In this document: positions 34,501 through 46,600 of the stretch, one piece after another
Position numbering within the stretch: the first letter of the stretch is position 1
Layout: every line of letters starts with the position of its first letter
Assembly: GCA_034509755.1 (NCBI GenBank)
Contig: CM067559.1
Coordinates: 38,646,032-38,710,031, forward strand
DNA length: 64,000 nt
Source of the DNA: Anisodus tanguticus
Taxonomy: Eukaryota; Streptophyta; Magnoliopsida; Solanales; Solanaceae
Reading direction: 5' to 3'
Program-made: the position numbers and the translations under genes
Notes under the pieces: generated by a model
What the model saw: the letters and a program-made list of their open reading frames with translations, nothing else
What the model was told of the DNA's origin: nothing
The model's database searches: none

Positions 34501-34861
34501 CGTCACCAAGATTACTAGTATCTTCTTCACCTTTAAGACTATCAAACTCCTTTATGCCACTATTTTCTTCGTTCTCGTTGTCAGCAGTAGCTTCTTTGAT
34601 AAAATATGCTTCACCGGAATTATCAAGATACATGTGAAAATCGGCTTCTTTGCCATTAACTTCTATTCTAACTACCTTTTCTGCCCCCTTAAGAACACCT
34701 TGAAACTTACCGAATCGAACATACCAAGGTGTGCTCCTAAAAGTACCATCATGCTGTTTTACAACAATTATGTCAACTGCTCCACCAAAAGGGTGAAATG
34801 GGGTGGCAACTGAATATACACCCTGTGTTATAAAGCTACTAACTTTACCTACAACATTCAT
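27188..34861 (-). CDS. PAH: Phosphatidate phosphatase (plant lipin, PAH1/PAH2 type), 10 coding exons
   Basis: Exons (high to low): 33457-34861, 32211-32809, 32044-32117, 31641-31725, 30438-30524, 29208-29280, 28950-28993, 28067-28195, 27873-27971, 27188-27247. The CDS is 2655 bases, 884 residues, all phases consistent; Arabidopsis PAH1/PAH2 are about 900. Reaction (known): Mg-dependent removal of phosphate from phosphatidic acid to give diacylglycerol, controlling ER phospholipid synthesis. Seen: N-terminal lipin domain (MNVVGKVSSFITQGVYSVAT, PFHPFGGAVDIIVV, PWYVRFGKFQG); a long acidic/Ser-rich middle; a C-terminal lipin/HAD domain with catalytic DVDGT at residues 686-690, then GKDWTHSGIA, LFLSARAI, GPVVISPDGLFPSLYREV, FYAGFGNRDTDELSYRKIG and WNYWKMP near the end. 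Start at 34861 chosen because it matches the family N-terminus; the upstream in-frame TTG is not a start. PAH1 versus PAH2 is not resolved. Confidence 0.95.
30072..30113 (-). mobile_element. Au SINE 3' tail fragment
   Basis: GGGGCAGCCCGATGCACTAA followed by GCTCCGGCTATGCACGGGG is the reverse complement of the Au SINE tail. Only ~40 bases survive, in PAH intron 5, in PAH's transcriptional orientation. Confidence 0.8.
30131..30185. repeat. ~23-bp tandem repeat in PAH intron 5
   Basis: Two full copies and one partial copy of AAAAAAGCTGTACCAAACAA(AC), next to the Au fragment. Confidence 0.75.
31493..31559. repeat. (AC)n-(GT)n inverted microsatellite
   Basis: About 17 AC units, a short ATATAC spacer, then about 10 GT units. 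The two arms are complementary and can fold into a long hairpin in DNA or pre-mRNA. The block sits in PAH intron 4, starting about 80 bases downstream of the donor at 31640. Confidence 0.9.
32883..33397. mobile_element. MITE in PAH intron 1, with a second MITE in its right end
   Basis: Left end TGGGTGTGTTCGGTATGAAG. The right end, once the inner insertion is removed, reads as its inverse (CTTCATGCCGAACACACCCA across 33252-33397). The interior includes GGAAAACAAGTTCC motifs and a C-rich stretch (33055-33140). Outer target duplication not determined. Confidence 0.65.
33265..33386. mobile_element. 122-bp inner MITE with TGTTGCTCGGACTC ends
   Basis: Inverted ends ATGTTGCTCGGACTCTTCAA (left) and GAGAGTCCGAGCAACAT (right). 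GAACAC occurs on both sides (33259-33264 and 33387-33392), consistent with a target duplication cut out of the outer MITE's terminus. Confidence 0.75.
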
Positions 34862-34991
34862 CTGTTCAACTACCAAAAGACACTTATACCCCCAAAATTA
34901 CACAACCTAAATGCTATCTTACAATCAAACAGCTTCAGAAAGATCTAACTGAACTTGATCTCACAATCTATCCGTGGAAAAAACAAGAATA

Positions 34992-35586
34992 CCTGCATGC
35001 AACAGATAAGAAGAAGAAAAAACTGTGACCATGCATAGTATTGCAAATGACAAATTCAAGAATCATATGGGAAGAACTCAAAACCCCTAAAGAACAAAAC
35101 TTTACATCAAGATTCTTGAAATTACAAAAACCCAAAATGAGAATTGTTCAAAAATCATATAGGAAGAAATTAAAACCCCTAAAGAACAAAACTTTACATC
35201 AAGAATCTTGAAATTACAAAAACCCAAATGAGAACTGAATCAACAGAATTTGTGACCATGCATAGTATTGCAAATGACAAATTCAACAATCATATAGGAA
35301 GAACATAAAAACCCCAAAGAACAAAACTTTACATCAAGATTTTTGAAATTACAAAAACCCAAATGATAACTAAATCAATAGAATTTGTGACCCAGCATAG
35401 TATTGCAATTGAAAAATTCAAGAATCATATGGGAAGAACTTAAAAATCCCCTAAAGAACATAACTTTACATCAAGAATCTTGAAATTATAAAAACCCAAA
35501 TGAGAATTAAATCAATAGAATGCATGAGAGCCAAAATAAATCTTGAAAAACACATACCCAATTAGCAAAATAAATCACAAACTTAC
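34992..35586 (-). other. Predicted leader intron of PAH
   Basis: On the minus strand, AATCT|GTAAGTTTG at 35586 is a good donor and GCATGCAG at 34992-34999 a good acceptor. The spliced leader would then have no ATG between 34991 and the start codon at 34861. Most of the intron is a tandem repeat. Inferred from splice signals only. Confidence 0.55.
35027..35525. repeat. ~120-bp tandem repeat, four copies, in the PAH leader intron
   Basis: Four diverged copies share CATGCATAGTATTGCAAATG (weaker in the second), AATCATATRGGAAGAA and AAAGAACAAAACTTTACATC, then TTGAAATTACAAAAACCCAAATGA. The AACTTTACATCAAGA box starts near 35099, 35189, 35326 and 35463. Spacing is irregular (90-137), so unit length varies. 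Confidence 0.85.
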
Positions 35587-35900
35587 AGATTACAAAAAAA
35601 ATCTTGAAGCCCCAACGATCGATGGATCAAAATGAAATTAATCTCACAGCTGAAAAGGGTTGACAAAAAAAATAGAAAAAAATATCAAGAATTAAATTTT
35701 ACCATTCTAAATATGCAAGAAAGTCATACCAGGAATATATTTTTTTCTCTTTGATTTTTCTCTCTCTAGAAAGTGACTTATGTTTGATTTTTCTAATAAT
35801 TTGTGTGATAATATATTGTCAAAATATAGCTTTGAAATTTGGACTGATAATGAAGAATTGAATGAATTTTGGATAACAGCCACAACCAGAGTCAATAAAT
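35587..35900 (-). promoter_or_regulatory. PAH first (non-coding) exon and promoter region
   Basis: Upstream of the predicted leader donor. It includes a CT/GA-rich stretch (TTTCTAGAGAGAGAAAAATC on the minus strand), typical of plant 5' leaders. Transcription start not determinable by eye. Confidence 0.35.
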
Positions 35901-36184
35901 TATTTCCAACTTGTTCAAAAATAAAATCAACTCTTAAAATTCCTAAATGAACAAATGGAAATAAATAGGTTTTGCCCTTTCAATGGAGGTTTTCTTTAAT
36001 TCCATAAATACCCCTCAGTTTTTTTCTAAATTTACAAAATTACCTCATTGTTATTGTAAATTTGGGTTGTTGAGGAAGGCATTATTGGAATTTTACTGTT
36101 ATTTTCGGTTCCCATGGTGAACGAGATTAAGACAACTAGCACTCTGTTGCAGTTCGAATGTAAGTGGGGGCTTTATATTTATTT

Positions 36185-36330
36185 TTACAACAACAATAAA
36201 ATAACTAATAAAATCTCATAAATACGGTCTAAGAAGTATTAAGTGTGTACAGACTTTATCTATGCACGTAGATAGATTATTTCGATAGATACTCAGACAT
36301 AAAAACAAGTAAATTAAAGTAGGATTCAAA
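36185..36330 (-). mobile_element. TS SINE 3' part, diverged
   Basis: Reverse complement shows GAGTATCTATCGAAATAATC, AAAGTCTGTACACACTTAAT, TATTTATGAGATTTTATTAG and a TTGTTGTTG tail at 36185: the order of the TS SINE end. Confidence 0.6.
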
Positions 36331-36767
36331 AGAAATAACGAAAACGAAAACTATAAAAGCATGCTAAAATAATAACAAACCCAAAAAGGGATAGTTATTA
36401 CATATTTTTATATATTTTTAATATTTTATTATTTATTTTGTTATAAAGTTTTAATTGTGTTCTCAAGAAAAGGGATTCTAGAATTAGATCCTAACTTCCT
36501 ACGAAGTAAGAAGTATCGCCTTCTTATTTTTTTAATATTTACCATGAGACGCCATCTACTTGGCAATGGCAAAATGATTTTAGTATTTATAGTTTATTTA
36601 AATTAACTACCATTATTTAAGGGCAATAGCACTTTTAATCCCTAAGTTATTGGTAAATATCGTATTTGGTCGTTGTGATAACATATTTAACCTTCATTTG
36701 ATTAAAATGTGTGTTTTTGGTGCCTTCATATAAAAATATGTTACATCTGACTATTTATAATAGCATA

Positions 36768-37000
36768 CACAGTGTAATCCCACAAGTGGGATATGGAGAG
36801 GACATAATGTACTCCAACATTACTCCTATCTTTGTGGGGTAGAGAGGATATTACGTTTCCAATAGACTCTCGGCTCGAAAGAAAATAAAAGAATTTGAAG
36901 CATGGTAGCAAGAAATATGACAACAAAATAACAAGATATAAAGCAAATGAAGTGACATATAGTAATACAAACGGAAGAATAGAGACTACGTGATTACTAA
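36768..37000 (-). mobile_element. TS SINE, diverged
   Basis: On the minus strand: TTTCGAGCCGAGAGTCTATT, GGAAACGTAA, TCTCTACCCCACAAAGATAG, CATATCCCACTTGTGGGATT. The TTG tail is lost. The 5' half is AT-rich and only loosely similar. Confidence 0.65.
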
Positions 37001-37254
37001 AAGACTATTAATAAGGAGAAGCAGAGAGAAAGAGGCTCACTTGGAAGGAGCGATAGAAGAGATAGCCTCATTCAACATGAAAGCTTTGTGCTTTGTCTAG
37101 CTTTGGCAGGGTTTCTTCCTTTATTAAGTTAGCTTGGCTCTTGGCTTTGGTATATGAAAAAAGAGTCTTTCATTATAGCTAGTCTTCTGACTTGCTCTGG
37201 AATACGGATATTGCATGTCTAGCTTTATGGGAAAGATCATATCTAGAGTAGATA

Positions 37255-37590
37255 CCGAACCTCATTCCAACTCAATTTCATGGTATCCCTTGCCTCTCCA
37301 ATACAAAGTGCAACAACATTCGGTTACCTACTAACCTTCTAGTCTAATCTTCAATCTTCACATCTTCCTATTTAGGGTAATGTCCTCACTAAGCTGAAGT
37401 TGTATCATGTCATGTCTAATTACTGTCCCTTCAGTTCTTCTTCGGCTTACCCCTACCTCTTCTAACCCCTATAATAGTCAATTTCTCACATCTCCTTACT
37501 GGATCATTCGCGCACCTCCTCCTCACATGCTCGAACCTCTTAGTCTTGCTTCTCTCATCTTGTCTGCCACAGGGTCACTCCCACCTTGCC
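37255..37590 (-). pseudogene. RTE-type LINE 3' end, decayed
   Basis: Minus-strand reading has FEHVRRRCANDPVRRCEKL and then GVRRGRGKPKKN followed by a conserved HD...LQL.ED pattern with several stops. This is the C-terminal tail common to plant RTE retrotransposons. No reverse-transcriptase core remains. Confidence 0.7.
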
Positions 37591-37600
37591 TCGTATAGAA

Positions 37601-38545
37601 CTATATTATCATCAAATATAAAATAACAATAAAAAATTAACACGACACATGAGTAAATAAGTGATGAAATAGTTAATAATTTGATAAATTTGTGAATACA
37701 CACATGAAAATAAAGGGATCAAACGTGCACAATTTAGCTAATCGAAGGTTTAATGTGCTTAGATAGATAACATATAAATTAAAATCAAAATTTATCAATA
37801 TTTAAGGAACTAAAAGTGCTAATTATCCATTATTTTATGTGATATATTGTTTTTTTTGTTTGTTCTACAAAAAATGTTATATTATATATTTGGAGCCTAC
37901 TTAATCTTAGAAAATATAAACTATTTATATAGTATTTTCCTCCATGTTTTACTCATAAAGATAGAGATGTTAGGAGTGAGGACTTACTTGATTTTTTTTG
38001 GGTTCTCACCTAGCGTTTGCTACTCATTTTGGGGTTCAACTTATCTAAATTTGTATCGGGAAGTTTCACTTTAAAGAATGAAGCGCACTATATCAAAGGC
38101 AATTCATTCTCAAGGCTCGACCCTAAAATCTTTTATTAATAATGGAAGATTTAAGGGATACTTATCAACCTATCAAGACCTTGTGACGGTGGACTCACTT
38201 AATACAAGCATTCACCTTTTCACTTGAGAGAATATTGAAGTATGTGTGATTATGTTAACTCTCTCACCACTTTTCTCATTTAATAATTGATAATAAAGGT
38301 AATTACGGCAATTACATAGTTTACGAGTCAAGTTTATTTTGTTTTTACCATCAAACATCATCACATTAAAATGACAAAGACAGTAATTTTATCAATGTAA
38401 TATGTGAATGTAATCATAAATTCATAATAGTAATTTTCATGCTCAAGTTTGAACGCTGATAAAAGTAATATGGGATCATAAATTCATGTCTGTGAAGTTC
38501 TCTTTGAAAGAAAAGAAGTCTTTCCGTATGTATGTTAATTGTGAC
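37601..38545. other. AT-rich spacer
   Basis: No gene, RNA or bounded repeat recognised. Short open frames (37847-38074) show no family features. Confidence 0.5.
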
Positions 38546-39810
38546 GAGGGGTGGCAGATGAGTCATTTGTGTTAAAGTTGAGCGGGTCAAAATTGGTTGA
38601 ATCAATATACATATGTCAATGTTCAACCCTGCTCAAAATTTGTTTGGGCTAGGATGGGCATATCAAAATGGGCTAAATGATGGGTTATAACCCAACTTGA
38701 CCCATTACGTTTATAAAATTTAAACTTTCATTCTATGATGTTATTTTGTTTTGTCTGATATTTAATTTTTACATATATTTATTTTAAAATACGAATAGTA
38801 TTTGATATCTGGTGTTGTTTTATTTTTGTAATTGTAAATAGGATTCGATAATTATCATGTTATGAGTTGTGCTATATTTAAAATATCTCTTATTTTCTTT
38901 AAGTGCAACTTTCAAGATAAATAAGATTTAATTATTACTTAACCTTGTATTAAAATTTTAAAAATAAAAATCAATATGTAAGTGTTAATTTATATCATAA
39001 GTAGTTACATATAATAGGAAGCCAAATATATATATAAAGTAAAAACTCAGGTGGTTATAAAAAAATATGAAATAGAATTTTGAGGATGGGTAAAGCAAGC
39101 GGGGTTAGGGGGATAGGTGGAGTAGGACGGAGGGGGGTAGGTGGGGTAGGACGGAGGGAGGGAGAAAAAGTTTCATATTTTTTATAATTTTATAAAAATA
39201 AAAAAAATTTGAGGATGAAGGTAAGCCAAGTGGGATGTGGGGAGGGGGAGGGGGTTAGGTGGGGGAGTGGGAGAAAAAGTTTCATATTTTTATAAAAGTA
39301 AAAAATATGAAATAAAAATTTGAGGATGAGGATAGGGCAAGTGGGGTAGGGGCCGGGGGAGAAAAAAAATTATTTTGTTATAAAAGTAAAAAAAATATGA
39401 AATAGAAATTTGAGGATGGGGGATGGGTAGGTTGGGGGAGGTAAGAAAACAATTCATATTTTTTATAAAGGTAAAAAAAATGTGAAATAAAAATTTAAGT
39501 ATGAGGTAGGATAAAGTGGGGTGTGGGTAAGTCGGGGTCGGGGTGGGTGGGTAAGAATAATTTCATACCTTTTATAAAAAAAAATTAAAAGTAAAAAAAA
39601 TATGAAAAATAGAAATTTGAGGATTGGGCTCTAATGTTAAAATTGAGCATTTTTGTGGGTAAGATTGGACATCATCATGAGTTCATTTGAGCTGTTGATT
39701 TGTGATGGGTTAATTTGAGCTAGCCCAAATCAACCCGTCATCAAAATCATTCTTGTCCAAACCCAACCTTGGGCGGGTCATTTAGGCTTGGGTTAATTTT
39801 ATCACCCATA
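38546..39810. mobile_element. Non-autonomous hAT element, 1.27 kb
   Basis: Flanked by 8-bp ATTGTGAC on both sides (38538-38545 and 39811-39818). The ends are weakly inverted: GAGGGGTGGCAGA and TATGGGTGATAAA. Subterminal regions carry GGGCTA/TAGCCC- and GGGTCA/TGACCC-type motifs (CAACTTGACCCATTA near the left, GGGCGGGTCATTTAGGCTTG near the right), typical of hAT. No transposase; the middle is a GA-rich tandem array. Confidence 0.75.
39040..39640 (+). repeat. ~100-bp AT/GGGGT-rich tandem array inside the hAT element
   Basis: Five to six diverged units. Each joins an AT-rich part (AAAAATATGAAATAGAAATT, then TTGAGGATG) to a G-rich part (GTGGGGTAGG-like, GGGGGAG) and ends with a GAGAAAAAGTTTCATATTTT-type segment. 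Confidence 0.8.
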
Positions 39811-39818
39811 ATTGTGAC

Positions 39819-42096
39819 CTGAAACTCTTAAATGGACTGAATTAATAGTTTAATAATTGGATCTATTTCAATGAAAAATACATATTTTCCTTTGCTTCAA
39901 ATTGGTACATATAAAGGAGAATATCCCCTAATTCCTACCTACTGTCTATCCCATAGCAATTTCATTTGTTTTTACGCAAAGTACAAGTGGTTGGATTTAT
40001 TATATTAATTTCTTTAAAAAATGTTACTACTTTAATTATCCCACGTTTCCTACACATCAGGCTTAGAAAAATACAATTTTTATAAAATTAAACACGGGCT
40101 TCGGATTGTGCATTAATTTAAGTTCAATAAGGTTTTATATTCCTAACTTTCTCCTTACTTAATTCTTATAAATGTTATGTTATCCATCAATCTCCTTTCT
40201 CTTGAAAAACTGAAGTTAATATGAATTGAATGATAGTGGTGCTCAAGTTCATTTGAATTTAATATGCTTTAAATTATGTATATATGTAGAGATCCACTAA
40301 ATAAGTACAAACAAACAAATTCGGACAAAAAAATAAAAGAAATATAATAAATTTTCGATCCAAACTCTTAAAATTTAATTTTCGAATCGCCTTCATTTGA
40401 ACACAGCTTGCGTACATATCAATTGTCCCATCGCCAACTTGCTATCTCACACTAGTAAAGATAATATTTTTTTTGTCGGAATCAAAAGATCCAACTTCTA
40501 AGCATTAAATTGTTTTTTGGATTAAATCTTAGTTAGAGACAATATAATGTCAGAAATCTTTCTAGAATGTGCAATAAGAAAAAAAGATTTATGAGATGTC
40601 TACGAAAATTAAGACAAACTTGATATGTAGTGGGGAAATTATGTGTTTAAATCAAGAAAATAACTATCCAGCTCATGTATAGTACGTTGGGCGCATATGT
40701 TGATGTTATTTTTTTAGTCACCGTCTATGTGTAATGTTTTAAACATGCATAAATATACATAAGAGTGACAAAATTAATCCCAACCCACTTAATTCATCTG
40801 GTGATTCTACGAGTTGCATCATGATTCGTTTGTTGAGTTGATCCAACGAGTTGAATTCAAAATGATTCATCAAATAATTGAGTCAGAACATTGTAATTAT
40901 TCAGGTCAAAATTAATATCGAACACTAAATAATTTTTTTTCCAAAGAGGCAAACAAAACTACACCTTCTAACTTTAATTACTCATAATGAAAATCTTACA
41001 ATTTTGAAAGCTATAACTTTTAGCTATTTAGGTAATTACGACTCCATTAATTCCATCATTTATGCAATCTCAACATAATTAAATTAGCACCAAAAAGTTT
41101 GCAAGTTTGGATGACACACTTAATTTAACTTGTTCGATTAAAATCATATTGACATTTTAAAAAATTATTGAATCACTTTGTTAGATTTGTTTGTTTTTAG
41201 GGGTCATTTTAGTATCATAATCTTGGAATTATAACTAGGATAGATAATCTCACCTTCTATATGTCATAGATAATCTCATAATATTCGTATGAACTATATC
41301 TTAATTTTAGCTAATATCCACAATCAAACACTTAAGAAATTTTGTACTGATACGTTTAACACTCACTAGACACAAAGGTGGGGGGGGGGGGGGGGGAATC
41401 GAAGAAACGGGAGAGAAAATTGAAAAGATAATAAATAAAAATTTAATGCATAATTCATTACATTGTTTCTTGCCTTGAAAATAAAGGGCCGCATATCTAT
41501 TTATAGAGAACTACATGGAATAAAATAAAAGAAAATACAATTTTCCTTATAAATACTAAACTAAAAGAAAATAAAATATTTTGTAATTAATGTAGATCCT
41601 AGACTTAAAAGGAGAATAAATACTCTAGAATATTCCTACACTAAAAAGAGAATAAATGTTTCTACCATTAATTAAATCATAAAGTAGAATAATTAAAAGT
41701 AATTTTAACAGGGAGGAGGGTGAATTGGATAGTTAACAATATTTGTTGTTTCTTGAATTTTAACTAAGTTTTCTAAAGTGTTGAAACAGTTTTGAGGAAC
41801 CTGTTCGAAAAAGGTGTTCCAATTTAATTACCGTATAGCTTGATAATTTAAAATATGAATGTAAAACAAAAATGAATACACCATAAAACCATCACAGTTC
41901 GAAAGGACGTGAAAATCACTACATACACTCATGTGGGGTTTCAACCAAATTCACGAAATCCTAACATCTTACCTCCATATTCTTTTACAATAATCCTAGA
42001 TTGTTGTTATCGTTTCAAGCTACCACTAACTTGAAACATAATTAACTCTGAAATTTTTTAACCTCAACAATGCTTGGGATTACAATTTAAATTCTA
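39819..42096. other. AT-rich spacer with a 17-G tract
   Basis: No supportable gene. Uninterrupted G run at 41380-41396. A MITE-like remnant may lie near 41210-41340 (AGGGGTCATTTTAGTATC...CAATCAAACACTTAAG). 41700-42096 resembles internal debris of an unidentified element. Confidence 0.45.
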
Positions 42097-42101
42097 ATAC
42101 A

Positions 42102-43034
42102 TGTTGGGATACAATTGTTTCAAGGAACGGGAAGTAAGTAACTATTACAAATGATAGAAATGATAAACTATCTATTACAATAAACTGGAAATTAAGAACT
42201 TAACAAATTGTTTGTGTGATTTGATGAGTCGAGTGATGACACTCTGTCTTTAAGACAAGATTGCCCCGTATATCTTCTTTTACGGTGTTGGGCAATAGTC
42301 TCCCAAGATACAACAACTTAACAAATGAGCAAAAGAAACTCAAGTGTTACTCTTGAAGAACTTTGAGTATAGTAACTTTGCTAGAGAGGAAGAAGATGAA
42401 TTCAGAAAATCTGGAATATTTTCTAAGTGTTGAGTAGTGTTCTTCAATTGAGCCAAATGCCTCAATTTATAGTGTAAGGAGAAGACCTCTCAACTAGCCA
42501 ACTAATGGCCTTCAATAGCCATGTAATGACACTTGATTGAGGGGTTACATTAAGCCAAATAATGACTGAATTCACGTGCCAAGTAATGGAGAATCAATGC
42601 TCCAAAACCAGCCCAAAGGTCAGATCTTTCCACCTTCCCGTAGCAGCATTCTGCCTCCGAAGCGCCGTGGCTCTGTGAATTAGCGCCGCGGCTCCAGTGA
42701 CTGGCCAACCAATTAGCGTCGCGACTCCGACGGTGTGGCGCCGCGGCCCTTCACGGCTCCGCTGCGATTTTCGACTCGTTTCATCTTACACTTCGTACAC
42801 TTCTTCCTTTGTGTTACCAATGTGGAATACTTTGTCATTTGTCCAATAACCGTTCATAATTCTATGTCTCAAATGTATTACATATGTACCAATATCTCTT
42901 TCACTAATAAATTTGTGATACTTGGCACTACGTGTGCACGTGTGTGGAAACGACGTTTCCGACGTGCAGGCCCCAATTGTTCGAGTCATAAATTAATGGG
43001 ATATACTTAATTCCACATTAGTAAATTTCCAACA
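42102..43034 (-). repeat. 3' LTR of the copia element
   Basis: Starts TGTTGGGATACAATTG and ends AAATTTCCAACA (plus-strand reading). Includes a GC-rich block of GCGCCGCGGCTC-type repeats at 42655-42760. Closely matches 47826-48782 but lacks a ~24-base segment of its GC-rich block, so the two have diverged since insertion. Confidence 0.92.
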
Positions 43035-43662
43035 ATCCCCTCTTGAAAAAGATTTTGGCGCACACACTTGGTGCCTTTTTCAGCAATCTTTTAGCGGACC
43101 GATGTTGCATCTGGATAGGTAGCATACGCTTTGAACCTTCCATAGTTGAATACCATCGGACTTACTTACTACGCGGTGCACCTGATGTCTTGAACCGTCA
43201 ATGTTTAGTGTAAGCCAAATCAACGGTACCAACACAACAACTTCCTTTACTCAGTTTTTTGTAATGTTTTGTCTGTTGTGGTCGTGGACACTTCTTGGAT
43301 TCTTAAGTGCGTTCATTTGAGGCGGCTTGTCCTTGCACTTAAATAGGTGGTCTCCTACAAGGTATCCTGCTATACCCCACTTTACAAGTGTTAGGAACCA
43401 TTAAAAGTTTTCTCAAACCTAACCTCAACCGGTGAGGATCATTAAAGGTTTTGGAAAATTAACATTTACCCACACTGCAGATAGCACTTATAGTCTATCG
43501 TGGGAACGACTTTGGATTTTATGTTTCTTTACAGAAATCACTATCTGAAGTGCTCATGCTTCCACCGAAGCGCTCAACTGAACCTTTACAGCTTAGTTTT
43601 CCCATTGAACCTAATTTCTGGGATCTCCATTCAGTAAGGTTGGGTTACCACCGTATTGGTCC

Positions 43663-46600
43663 TTATACTTTAGGTTTTAAGCCCATTCCCCTAGACAGGA
43701 AGAACATTTGATCCTTGGGTAAGCCCTTTGTTAACGGGTCTGCTATGTTATCCTTTGACTTTATGTAATCAATGGATATTATACCCGTGGTGATCAGTTG
43801 TCTAACGGTCTTATGTCTCCGTCGAATATGATGAGACTTGTCATTGTACATAGAATTTCGTGTCCTTCCTAGAGTCGACTGGCTGTCGCAGTGGATCATT
43901 ACAGAAGGTACGGGTTTATTCCAACAAGGAACATCCTCTAAGAAGTCGTGAAGTCACTCAGCTTCTTCTTATGCTTTGTCTAAAGTGATAAACTCTGATT
44001 CCATCGTGGATCAGGCGATGCAAGTTTGCTTAGAGGATTTTCAAGACACAGCCCCACAACTAATTGTAAATACATACCCACTGGTGGACTTGGTGTTCTC
44101 TATGTTAGATATCTAGTTTACATCACTGTACCCATCTAGTACCGCTGGATATCTCGAATAATGCAACCCGTAAGTTAGCCTGTATTTCAGGTATTGTAGT
44201 ACCCGATTCAACGCCTTCCAGTGATCATTACTCGGATTAAGGGTAAACCTAGCCAACTTGTTGACTACATAAGCAATATCAGGTTGGGTGCAGTTTGTTA
44301 TGTACATCAAACTACCAATCACCTATGCATATCGCTCATGGCATATAGGTCACCACAATTTTTATCAAGCTTTTGATTTCGATCCATTGGTGACTTTATA
44401 GGCGAACTGTCAAACATCTCGTACTTTCTCAAAACATCCTCGATGTAGTGAGACTGAGATAAGACCAGTCCGTCAGACGTCTTAGAGATTTTTATCCCTA
44501 AGATGACATCTGCGATACCCATATCCTTCATGTCGAAGTATTGTTTCAACATGTTCTTAGTCTCTAAAATTATGCTAGGACTGCTCCTTGTGATCAACAT
44601 GTCGTCTACATACATGCATATCAACGAGTCAGAGTTACCTTTCATGTAGACATATTTGTCACACTCATTAATGGCGAAACCCTTCTATAGTAGAGTACTA
44701 TCAAATTTTTCGTGCCATTGCTTCGGGGCTTGTTTCAGCCCGTACAGAGATTTGACAAGCCGACAGACTTTCTTCTCTTGCCCTGGAACCACATACCCCT
44801 CGGGTTGTTCCATATAGATTTATTCTTTCAAATCACCATTTAGGAAGGCTATCTTGACATCCATTTGATATATCTCAAGGTCACGCAACGCTGCGATCAT
44901 AATAAATACTCGTATGGACGTCATCCTAGACACCGGGGAGTACATGTCAAAGTATTCAAGGTCTTCCTTTTGTCGATAGCCCTTGACTACCAACCTAGCT
45001 TTGTACTTATTTATAGACCCATCTGTTTTATACTTCCGTTTGAGTATCCACTTACAACCCAACGATTTATTTTCCGGAGGAAGATCAACCAACTCCCAAG
45101 TATGGTTAATACAGAATGGAGCCTATTTCACTCTCAATAGCTTCTTTCCAGAGCGGTGCCTCTGGAGTTGACAATGCTTCAGCAATTGTCCTTGATTCAT
45201 CATCAACCATATAAGCTACAAGTCAGGACCGAATGATTTATCCTTCATGGCCCTTTTACTTCGCCTTAGTTCCATCTCTAGAGTCTCCAAGTTCTGATAA
45301 TTTGGAACACTAGATTCCGGATATTCAGCCACTTCGAGATCCACTAGATCTGAACCATCTAGATCCGGGCCGTCGACGACTCCCGATTCCTGAGAGCTTT
45401 GTTCATAACTTCGTTTGCGACAGGTTATGTCTTTTTCCTTTCTTGGAAAGGTATCTTCAAAGAATTGAGCATTCCATGATTGTACCCCCGTTGATATCTG
45501 GAATATATGACTTATGCACTAAGAAGCGATAAGCACTACTGTTATTTGCAAATTCGACGAATATGCAATCTACAGTCTTAGGCCCAATCTTGACCTGCTT
45601 TGGCTTGGATACTTCAACATTTGCCAAACAACCCCACACCTTTAAATATTTATAGGTGGGTTTCTTTCCCTTCCATGATTCATATGGAGTTTTGTCATTA
45701 CCCATATGTGGGACTCTATTAAGAATCGTATTAGCGGTAAGGACGGCTTCTCCCCACATGTTTTGGGAAAGACCGGAATTGATGAGCAAGGCATTCATCT
45801 TTTCCTTTAATATGCGGTTTTTGCGTTCCGCCACACCGTTCGACTGAGATGAGTATGGAGCCGTCGTTTGATGAAAAATTCCCGATTCGACACAATATTC
45901 CTCAAATGGCGCTACATATTCTCCCCCTCTATCGCTACGAATGGATTTAATCTGCATGCTTAGTTGGTTCTCAACTTCTGCTTTGTAACGTCGGAACGCT
46001 TCAAAGGCTTCATCCTTACTTTTTAACAAGTAAAGGTAAAAATAGCTTGTGCTATCATCAATGAATGTCACAAAGTACTTGTTCCCTCCTCTAGTTTGTG
46101 CAAACTTCAAATCACATATATCTGTGTGAATAAGTTTTAGAGGAGCGATATTCCTTTCGACGGATCAAAAATGAAGCTTAGTGAGTTTTGCCTCTACGCA
46201 TACCTCACACGTATGTTGAGGGTTTACGTCGATAGATGGCAACAACTCCAACTTTACCAACCTTTGGATGGATTTGACATGCCCTAATCTATGATGTCAT
46301 AAATTAGAGGACTCAAGCAAGTAAGAAGAAGATGCTTCAATATTATTGCTTGTACGTAATACAGACAAGGCGTTAACTTTGAAGAGGCCTTCACAGATGA
46401 ATCCTCTTACCACAAACGTTCCATTCTTAATTATTACAAATTTATTAGACTCAAACACTAGCCTAAAACCAGCATTAACCAATAAATGACCTGAAATTAA
46501 ATTTCTTCTAATCTCAAGAACATGCATCACCTCCTTCAGAGTGAGCTCCTTACCAGAAGTCATCTTCAGGACTACCATTCCTACCCCCAGCACGTCAGAG

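Noticed and set aside
33532..34813. Several plus-strand frames
   Set aside because: Antisense to PAH exon 1, which has clear lipin-domain coding on the minus strand.
34862..34876. N-terminal extension of PAH by five codons
   Set aside because: Requires a TTG start; the ATG at 34861 matches the lipin family start.
35027..35525. CRISPR-like array
   Set aside because: Eukaryotic context, units diverged with no constant spacer length; ordinary tandem repeat in a leader intron.
42735..43010. 91-codon frame
   Set aside because: Lies wholly inside the copia LTR.
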